DNA from: Lepas anatifera
Taxonomy: Eukaryota > Arthropoda > Thecostraca > Lepadidae
Length of the DNA stretch: 64,000 nt
Direction: 5' to 3'
NCBI GenBank assembly: GCA_034440635.1
Contig: JAOTON010000385.1
Span: 4,476,260 to 4,540,259, forward strand
Shown: positions 56,233-64,000 of the stretch, one piece after another
Layout of the letters: each line of letters begins with the position of its first letter
Position numbering within the stretch: the first letter of the stretch is position 1
The notes under the pieces: generated by a model
Seen by the model: the letters and a program-made list of their open reading frames with translations, nothing else
What the model was told of the DNA's origin: nothing
Databases searched by the model: none
Program-made: the position numbers and the translations under genes

Positions 56233-59200
56233 CTGCGTCAACAGTATTGGGTTAAGTTCATCCAGCTAATGAAACAACAGATTTCTATAAAAGCTCACGT
56301 TACACTACACACTTTTTATTTTGTTTCTCCCGGTTTTTGCGTAATCACGTTTCTTTGCTTCTTTCAGCTAGGCTTTATCACTTTTCCGTTTTTGTAGTCT
56401 TTTTCTAAAGCGATCTGTTTCATAACGATACCAATAATATTTCAAAGGGGCGCTGAGGCTCGATTGGGGGAAACACTATCACACTTTTTGCCAATGCCCC
56501 ATTTGTCCCCTTAATCTGCCTATGCCCCATGATAATACAAGCAGGGATGCCCTAATCATAGGTGGATCAAGGGCCATGAGCCCATCAAAATCTAGAACCC
56601 AGCGCTCCATGAAACCGCCCCAGGAAACTCTTGAAATGCCACTTATTTTTTTTAGGAAACATTTCTACATGCCTGGAGCGAAGAGTATCTCTTTCGTTGA
56701 AGATAACTTAATGTTCTGGAACAGTCTCGCCAGAATGCATACTCGGTAACTGATGGGTCCCTGTAATCAATAGTCTGGAATTGCAACTTTAAATTCCCTT
56801 TTCTTCGCCATTAAAAACACAATACGACCAGTTATGAGGAGGCGACATTCACCTATTTTTTCAAGATCTAAAGACCTCCCTGTTGAATACAATTAAAAAG
56901 GTATTGCACTATTGTGGCCTCAAAATGTGCGGTCAAAGGACACCCTTAGACAAATATCGCACCTATCACATACATAATACGAACAAAGCCAATGGAAGGA
57001 AGCAGGGAAAACGCCCACAAGCGCCCACATGTTCTATAGGAGCTAGTTCAAGCCCAACTACGCAAAACGCACAAATAATTTTGACTACTCATATTTTCAT
57101 GATTTGACATAACACACTGACAACCCATTTATTCATAACATCAACTAAGTGGAGGATGTCATAGGTTTCTATATAGGACACCATTAACTCTGAAATACAT
57201 CTGGCTCTCTAAGAAAGTACATTTTTTCAAGCTTCCTTTTAAAAAAGTCTCAAATACCAAATATTTAAATATTACTGCTAGGGTTACATTCACTGCATAG
57301 CAACAACTCTGCCATGAATAAATTTGGAACACATTTTTTTGGAACAGCACAATAAACTCTCAGCTACTTTTTTCTGGTTAGGAGCTTCAACAATGAAAGA
57401 CAGCAAAAACAAAGTCAGTGTTAAGGCAATTGAAGTAATTGACCACTGCAATTTTTAATCATTGATAGCTTTCTAAAGAGCCAAAATAATTATTACTTAA
57501 ATGCTTGGCCAAAGGGGGTGGAGGTAAACAGCTGGAAGTGAATAGACATGAGCACATTTTGAGTCAGTACAATAAAGGAATGATTCCTCGGACTGTTCAA
57601 TATGGTAGCTGTCATATAGTACACAAATAGTTAGCTTGCTAGTTATTTAAAGCCTTGGAAAGGTCCCTGTTTGCAATAACTGAGACATGCTAGTTTCAAA
57701 CAAATGGAGCTCAGATCCTAATCATAAAATAAAAACTTTTGCATGAAACACTATTTACCCAACCCACATACTTTCCACAGCATTTGAGACCAGCCACTAG
57801 CATAAAATAGAGCCAGTTTGGATATTTACAATACAGACACTTTCTGTCACCAAAAGGGTAACTGAAACTGAACTGGAACAATAAATGTCATTAATGGTGC
57901 AGCAATTTCCTTGAATCATAAATAAATATGGCTCTGGCAAAATCTCCTCTCTTATCACACTTTCCAAAACTAATTCTAGAAAAACTACTACTTGTAGAAT
58001 AGCTTTACTTGTACTGTACATTGCCAAACAAGTTACTGTCCCAATCACAATTAAATACTTAACCATAAGTTTCTGTAACAACTCCTTCACTCCCCCCTCC
58101 CTGGTCTGCAAACCATGGCACATGACTCAAGATGTTTGGGGTAACTCAAATCATGGCCAAATTGGGGCTGATAATTTGGTCTTTGAGATGGACTCCCCTT
58201 TCCTGTGGAGCAAAATATTTCATGTCATACCCTCTTTTACCTCATTCTAAAAGGGTCGAACAGAAATAGCAGGAAATATCATGGTGGGAAACACAGGAAA
58301 CCACTATAATGGGTTGCAGACATCAACCCCAATAAGGAGGGGGTGGGGGTAAATAAGTTGTAACAGCAACTTATGGTTAAGCATCTAACTGTGACTGGGG
58401 TGGCAACTAGTTTAGCAATGAACAATAAAGATAAAGCCAGTCTACAAGTATTGTTTTTCCTAGAACAAGTTTTGGAAGTTTGATAAGAGAGAATCGATTT
58501 TTTAGAGCTATATTTATGCATGATTCTAGGAAATTGCTGCCCTGTTAACCCCATCACTACACAACTGCTGATACTACTGAATTTATTCCCATTAATGGGC
58601 ATGCACCTATTATTGGGAAATCTGACCAGTTTCACCCACTGACCCAAACCAATAACTTTTCTAAAAGGCTTCTCTAGTGTGGTATTGTTGAAATCTAGTG
58701 TTTGTATTTATGGCACTCTGCCACAATGATACTAACTTTGGAAGTAATCCATATCATTACAAACAAAATAATTATTTGACTTATATTACTTTAGCTGGCA
58801 GTTTTGGGTATGAACCATGGACACGCGGTATGTATTGTGTTAACGATTTTATAATTAATTTAGTTGTAACTTAAATAAAAAATATGGTGAATTATAATTA
58901 AAGTTAATTAATGCTAATATTAGATAGAATGGAGTATTCTGTATGGGCTATGATAATTTTAGATGGCTGTGGATGAACTGGGACACAGCAAAATTTGCTA
59001 AATTTTCTGTGCCCATGGTTTGAAACCTAAATTGTCAGCTAAAATAATGTGAGTTAATTACTAAATTATACAATGTGCAATCTTATGGATTAATAAAAAA
59101 CATTATTATAAAAAGCAGAGGGCCATACATGCACAGAATTTAGATCAACTGATTTCTTAAATTTGTAATTTATATAAGAATGAATACTAACTAAAAAATA

Positions 59201-59432
59201 AAAATGAAGAGAATAAAATTTAGATCAACTGATTTTTAAATTTGTAATTTCATGGATTAGGAAATTCAAAAGTCACCACCATTGCAGCAAGGACCCAAAC
59301 TACAAACAATCTAGAAAAATGTCACAGCCCCAGCAATCCTTCCAAAAATTCTTTCTTGAAATTTGCAAAGTCTTAAAAATATAGCATGGCATGCATATTT
59401 TAAAGATAAAACATTCTAAGCATATATCATAC
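56233..59432 (-). other. SmD3 intron 1
   Basis: This 3.2-kb intron is unusually free of the transposon families seen elsewhere, apart from a weak hAT-B-like end at about 56555 (CATAGGTGGATCAAGGG). It is AT-rich. A segment ATTTAGATCAACTGATTT plus TTAAATTTGTAATTT is duplicated about 79 bp apart (59138 and 59217). No coding sequence is recognised in the minus ORFs 57797-58123 and 58279-58647. Confidence 0.7.
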
Positions 59433-59693
59433 CTTGAAGGTCTTAAACATGGGTGCATTTTTCAGCATGTCTGGCAGAATGAGAAATCTGACTTTAGACC
59501 CACGGATGTACACATTCTCCAGTTGGGAAACACGGCCATCACGGTTCGTGACAGTGATATTAGCCATTTGACAGTTCATGTTGTCTTCTGCTTCAATTAG
59601 CTTTCCTCTGTACACTTCACCAGTCACTGTTTCCAAAGTGACAATGTGTCCTTCAGCTTCATGTAGTACTTTTACTGGCACACCGATAGACAT
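59433..59693 (-). CDS. SNRPD3: Small nuclear ribonucleoprotein SmD3, exon 1: complete Sm fold
   Basis: The exon runs from ATG at 59693 to the donor TTCAAG|GTATGA (59432), 87 codons in phase 0. Residues 1-20 ([20 protein letters not shown]) and the following [19 protein letters not shown] and NITVTNRDG form Sm motif 1. [17 protein letters not shown] (about 61-77) is Sm motif 2 with the RGS RNA-contact loop. SmD3 pairs with SmB and joins the seven-member Sm ring around U1, U2, U4 and U5 snRNAs, assembled in the cytoplasm and acting in nuclear pre-mRNA splicing. Similarity to known animal SmD3 is very high over all 87 residues. No other start is plausible. The gene is convergent with the K2P gene. 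Confidence 0.98.
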
Positions 59694-60769
59694 CTTGAAC
59701 GCTTGAAGGAACTTGAAAGTTCTAAACTCCCGTCACGTAGTGCAAGTGACTCCACAAAATTAACTCTGATAAAATTGAGGTCAACTCGTCCCACGCCCCA
59801 CACCAAAATAAGGTACCTTAGTAAATTGTGCACCTTTGTACTAAACGAAGTACCGCGTACCGGTCAAACGAACCTCGGCCCGAAATGGCTTGCAATGCCC
59901 TATTCTCTAAACCAAACCCAAAACCAAAGGCCCTAGACAATCAATTTTATACAACCAAAACGTTTTTGACGCCTAATCGTCACCAAGAAAAAGCGCATCC
60001 ACGCCGCCGCCGCGCCCGTTTTCACAGCTCGCGCGTCGCTTTGGTCACTAATGGTGTTTTCAAAATAAGAAATAAGAAAACCCTCAGATATTAGAGAGCT
60101 AGTAAAAAAATGTTTGTTAACCTCCAAAAAATACTCTAGCTTTTCCACAAATCCCTTTTTTCTTGAAGACTATTTTTGAGTTTTACTGATTCTTGTGCCG
60201 TCATTGAGCTGCCACCATAACCCCAACTTTCCAACAGAAAAAAACGGGACATGCTACTACACTGCCGACTCCAACTGCCAAAACTCAAAATCTGAACCAT
60301 TGCAGTAACTGCTTAGCTTTTCAGTATGCTAACAGCTTACTACCTTTTCTACAAATTTGTATCTTTTCGTGAGGTTTCGTTCACTAGAAACTGTTTTATT
60401 AGACTTTTGTTAACCGGAAGTAGGGTCGGTTACTGCCAGAACTAGGTGCCAAAACTCAACTCACGAAGGCATGTTACAATCGCCTAAAAAAGCTTTGTGC
60501 CGAGCTAAAAATAGCATTTCTTAAAATTTGTTCCTTTTCACGATGTTCCTTTCCAGGGCAACTGTGAAATCGTAGATTAAAAACCTCACTACTTTTATTA
60601 CAGCGGAATACTTTCAGCTGCTCTTGGTCTTCATGCCCGGAACCGAAAGCTGCATACCAGATCAGAAATAACCCAACATTCTTCCCCATATCCCAAGATA
60701 TCAATAATTCCCCATACCAGGAGCAGGGGCGTACTTAAAACGTTGTGAACACAAGAAAGAACGACAGTG
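59694..60769 (-). promoter_or_regulatory. Upstream flank of SmD3
   Basis: The first few hundred bases (to about 60100) should hold the SmD3 5' UTR and promoter. No TATA box is obvious, as is common for housekeeping genes. Overlapping short plus ORFs at 59703-60094 are not recognised. Confidence 0.4.
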
Positions 60770-61002
60770 CATAGGTGGACTCAGGATTTCCGACGGGGAG
60801 GCGCCATCCGGAACAGGGGGCAGCACTTTTGACCTGCAAAACCTATCAGGTGAGCAGAAAATCTTATTGGTGGGTGCTGATTTTCGCAACCGGAGCGGGG
60901 ATGGGAAGCGACATTTCAGGGGGCGACATAGACCTTGCATGGGGGGGTGCCGAAAGCTGATCGGGGAGGGCGCGAGACCTCTGCCCCCTGGATTCGCCTA
61001 TG
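60770..61002 (-). mobile_element. hAT-like MITE, family B, copy 4
   Basis: The element is 233 bp, from CATAGGTGGACTCAGG to CCCCCTGGATTCGCCTATG. The target duplication CGACAGTG/CGACAGAG (60762-60769 and 61003-61010) matches at 7 of 8 positions. Orientation is opposite to copy 1. Confidence 0.85.
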
Positions 61003-61140
61003 CGACAGAGGCGTGCTAAGACTGCTGGAAAGGGGTGCAGTTGGAAAAAGGCGTTCAAACGAGACTGCTGGCAACGAGATGTATTCTACAGAGGCGTGCT
61101 CAGAAGGTTAGGAAAAGGGTACAGTTGGCAAAGGCGTGTC
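61003..61140. repeat. Imperfect tandem duplication, about 84 bp
   Basis: ACAGAGGCGTGCTAAGA...GGGGTGCAGTTGGAAAAAGGCG is followed by ACAGAGGCGTGCTCAGA...GGGTACAGTTGGCAAAGGCG. Confidence 0.75.
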
Positions 61141-61189
61141 CAGGAGACTGTTAGTAGGAGCATTTAATGCGGACACCCATTTTCCCAAA

Positions 61190-61600
61190 TCGGGTATCGG
61201 GGGACATTTCATCTTTACAGGTTTGCATGGACTTGGAAACCATGCATCCCACGACGTCAAAACCAGCAAGGCATGACAGATTTAGGCGCCATCTATAACA
61301 TATCTGCTGGTGTACCACATTGCAACTATGGGTGGACCGTACGGTGAGGTGAAAGTTTGTCATCAAAAAGCTTTAGGGGGACATTTTATGTCGTTGAAAT
61401 TAGGTTATGGTGGACTTAATTTTTTCTGATTGTAAACGTTTGCGGGGACATTTCTACGCTGGAAAAACCTATTTATGGTGGACTCTAATTTTCTTACCAA
61501 GTACGTTTCCAGGGACATTTAAACGTTCTTAATATTAAGTTAGGGTGGACCAAGTTAATATTCTAATCATTGCCAGGGTGGCATGAATTTTTACTGTAAT
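61190..61600. repeat. Diverged tandem repeats of about 68 bp
   Basis: The phrase GGGGACATTT (61200, 61376, 61444, 61511, and weakly 61575) alternates with TTAGGTTATGGTGGACTTAA-like words. The last four are spaced 64-68 bp. Confidence 0.65.
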
Positions 61601-61796
61601 CGGATGGCAGGAGCACCACACTGTTATAAAGGCTTACTTACCTGAAGGTAAGGTAGATAAGGACAAATGTGGCTCTTATTAATGATGTGAGCATGTGAAC
61701 CAAATGCCGCGTTTCATATGACTAGTCATTTTGTACCTGGCAGACATTTATCAAGTAATTTCGAATGCACAAATCACCTATCTCATGGTAAATTTA

Positions 61797-61924
61797 CACG
61801 TGCATTGACGGGGAAGGGCAGGTATCCGCCTTTCCTCTGTTTTTTTTCGGAGGTATAATAAAACGGCTGTGCGTAGCTCCAGCGTAATTTGTACACCTTC
61901 TCGCTGATCATTTTTACAACTTGA
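61797..61924 (+). mobile_element. Left-end fragment of family TTAA-B
   Basis: TTTACACGTGCATTGACGGG begins a piece matching the first 120 bp of TTAA-B (GGGCAGGTATCCGCC, GTGCGTAGC, GATCATTTTTACAACTT). The rest of the element is missing. Confidence 0.75.
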
Positions 61925-62012
61925 ACTAGGTGTGCTATGGTACATATAGTGCTGTGGTATAGTAAGGTGCAGTGAGTGCTAGTTCGGGTAGACACGTGCT
62001 TTTATTTTTTAA

Positions 62013-62910
62013 CCCTCGCCCCACAGGGGGCCATCGATGTCCCCCTAAGGTTTTTTTCCGGGATAGCAGGAAAATGACGAAGTGCAGCACCTCGGTCGAG
62101 AGCTTTAAATCTCACTCCATCATTTTCCCACAATCCCTGAAAATTTTTACCCCGGGTCACCCAAGGTCAGGTCACTAGGCGAGGTCAACCAAGGTCACCT
62201 CACTTCAACTTCTGAGCTCTATAAGAGCTACAGTTCGAACTCGATAGATTTGAAACTTCCTACCCTTTGTGACCCCTTCAGGGTCTACAAGATGTGTGTC
62301 CGGGATTTTTCGATTTTGTGACCTGAGGCCAGGTCACGAGGTGACCTCTCCCATTGAAAAACGTGGGGAAAAGCTATCTTATGATCTAAAAGTCACAAAA
62401 ACGATTGAAAATATTCGGATTGCTCAGACAAGCATTCTTGAACACCTTTTCACGGATCCCAGGGCCATATTTGCCCTTTGACCTCTCTAAGGTCATCCAA
62501 GGTCACCAGGGTCAAAAACAGTATTTTGAAAATAACTTTTGACCTAATTAAGCTAGAGCGCTGAGTCAAACACAATTGTGTACGTCACATCACTGGCTTT
62601 CATTTGCTATACGGCAAGGTCACTTTTTAAGCTTTCGTGACCTTAGGGTCATATTAGGTCACGAGGTGACCTCTGGTGGTCAAACCAGTGGCGGGAGGCC
62701 ATTACGTTTCACATAGCAGAAAAAGTTCGGGCATTTTTCTACCAAATATACTTTAGCAGATATCAATAGCTCTAATGGAGTTAAAGAGTTATGCTCAGAT
62801 GTCTTAAGCATTGCATATTTGAGTGAAAATAGCCTAATGTGACCTAACTTGACCTCTGGAGGTCAAACCATTGACCTGAGTGCTTAAAAATGCAAAAAAT
62901 GAACTCTAGC
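62013..62910 (+). mobile_element. Family TTAA-C element, copy 2, right end lost
   Basis: TTAA (62009-62012) is followed by CCCTCGCCCCACAGGGGGCC. The sequence parallels 36943-37840 through GACCTCTGGAGGTCAAACCA, then stops at about 62910 where the Penelope-like remnant begins. Confidence 0.83.
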
Positions 62911-62929
62911 TTTCCTTGACACAGAGATT

Positions 62930-64000
62930 GTTAGGAATGCCGAAGTTAAATTCAAAGTATATCGAAAGCCAACGAACAAGGAATGTTATGTATGTACATT
63001 ATTACTCAGGTCACAGTGATGGGCCTTCCGTATTTGTACTGATGAATACCTGCAAGAAGAGATAGAATATATTATGACCTCGTTCACGAAACGAAAATAT
63101 CCAAGAGGATTTCTGATAAATATGAAGAAGAAAGCTCTAGATATAAGAAACCGATCCGCGAAATCCAACAAAAAAGGAACAGATACGATGTGTTACGATA
63201 CCTTACTCCAAACCAGCTGAAATTATTGCAAACAAACTTGAAGAAACGGGTTGCAAAGAAGCATTTTGTTCCGGTAAAAAACTTAGCAGCATCTTAGCGA
63301 AAAAAAGAAAGATCCGATGACCCAGAACCAAAAAGTGTAGTGTATCAGTTGCCGTGCAGGTCGTGCACGAAATCGTACATAGGTGAAACAGGAAGGGGTC
63401 TAAAAACAAGACTAAAATAACATAGAAGAGACCTTCGAAACAATCCAGAATTCAGTGCATTTGTCCTACATTCCATGAAAACAAATCATCTACCAAACTG
63501 GGATAGAGCTAAAATTATAGCAGTTTGTAAAAACAAAGATAATAGGAGAGCTATTGAAGCAGCACATATAGCTAAAAATGATACTTTTAACCTTAGGCCA
63601 GGCTTCATGCAATGGGCAAAATCTGTGGCTGTAGGAGTTGGTTAAGCAAAGAGAGAGAAATAATAATAGTTTATATAATAATAACAAAAACAATACTGAT
63701 GATAAAATAAAAATAGAACATTATTTAGAACAGTGATAAGTCTAGAATGTCTCGAAGCTTCCTTGTATACATTATAGAATAATTCAAGAAGCGTTATTAG
63801 AATATCCTCAAAAACGGTGCCTTTATAGTTCTGTCGCACGATAATTTTGCACAAAAATCTAAACGGTGAAACTGCTGCATTGTCTTGATGGCGGGTTCCT
63901 TATCCCTCCTACCATAGATGGTGAAGAATACATTTTTGTCGAAACGCGTTCATCTGCCTGCTGTGTTGGTTTAAGTATTAATAGCTGTGAACCACTGTTA
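62930..64000 (+). pseudogene. Penelope-like retroelement remnant with GIY-YIG endonuclease
   Basis: Frame 1 starts EVKFKVYRKPTNKECYVC and, after a TGA (63016), AFRICTDEYLQEEIEYIM, matching the end of the reverse-transcriptase region of Penelope-like elements (VYRKPT and EIEYI patterns). Then come AEIIANKLEETGCKEAFCSG, KLSSILAKK and, past a stop, a GIY-YIG nuclease: VVYQLPCRSCTKSYIGETGR, GLKTRL, a stop where the family has a residue before H, HRRDL, and RRAIEAAHI with the conserved glutamate, ending at TAA 63643. The catalytic palm of the RT is missing, so the copy is 5'-truncated, as usual for this group, and it carries several stops. The 3' region has GAAGAATACATTTTTGTCGA then AACG near 63922-63946, resembling the terminal hammerhead-like motif of such elements. 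It may continue past the window end. Confidence 0.8.

Noticed and set aside
60724..60735. CAGGGGCGTA as a fourth hAT-A copy
   Set aside because: Only 10 bases match the family end, no other end or duplication is found, and the following sequence differs.

Overview
This is a repeat-rich stretch of nuclear DNA from an animal, most likely an invertebrate. Genes are split by introns with GT/AG borders, exons are GC-rich inside more AT-rich DNA, and most of the window is made of short non-autonomous DNA transposons, minisatellites and decayed retroelements. There is no operon structure. The phylum cannot be fixed from the sequence; a crustacean or another marine invertebrate is a guess only.

Genes. 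(1) 3050-3463 (+) is the last coding exon of a gene whose coiled coil resembles the C-terminal part of NOS1AP/CAPON-like adaptors; earlier exons lie outside the window. (2) 38802-39215 (-) is a complete intronless ORF for mitochondrial pyruvate carrier subunit 2 (MPC2). (3) 44352-49344 (+), possibly to 51339, is a two-pore-domain potassium channel (K2P) in at least three exons with phase-matched splice sites; exon 2 carries a one-base frameshift just before pore helix 1, and exon 3 ends inside a 71-72 bp tandem array. (4) 59693-53509 (-) is the core spliceosomal protein SmD3, assembled here from three exons of 261, 61 and 74 coding bases into a complete 131-residue protein. Its second intron is filled by a 26-bp minisatellite of about 2.2 kb that runs to within 3 bases of the last 3' splice site. 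K2P and SmD3 converge tail to tail.

Mobile DNA. At least ten families can be separated by their ends and target duplications: four hAT-like families with 8-bp duplications (called here A, B, C, D), three families flanked by TTAA (pB-A, TTAA-B, TTAA-C), two longer dispersed families (E, F), and one MITE with TGACGTCA-bearing ends (G). There is also a Penelope-like element remnant with a GIY-YIG endonuclease (62930-64000) and a pogo/jerky-like transposase C-terminus ending in a PHD-like finger (23540-24015). Nested insertions (TTAA-B into hAT-C, TTAA-C into F, an E segment inside hAT-D) give relative ages.

The most unusual features are the splice-site-abutting minisatellite in SmD3, the multiplied exon end of the K2P gene, the large hAT-D element with subterminal GAGTTGAGTC arrays, and the repeated carriage of two transcription-factor motif classes (TGACGTCA and AGGTCA half-sites) by unrelated transposon families. 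I found no convincing tRNA or rRNA gene, CRISPR array or prokaryotic system.
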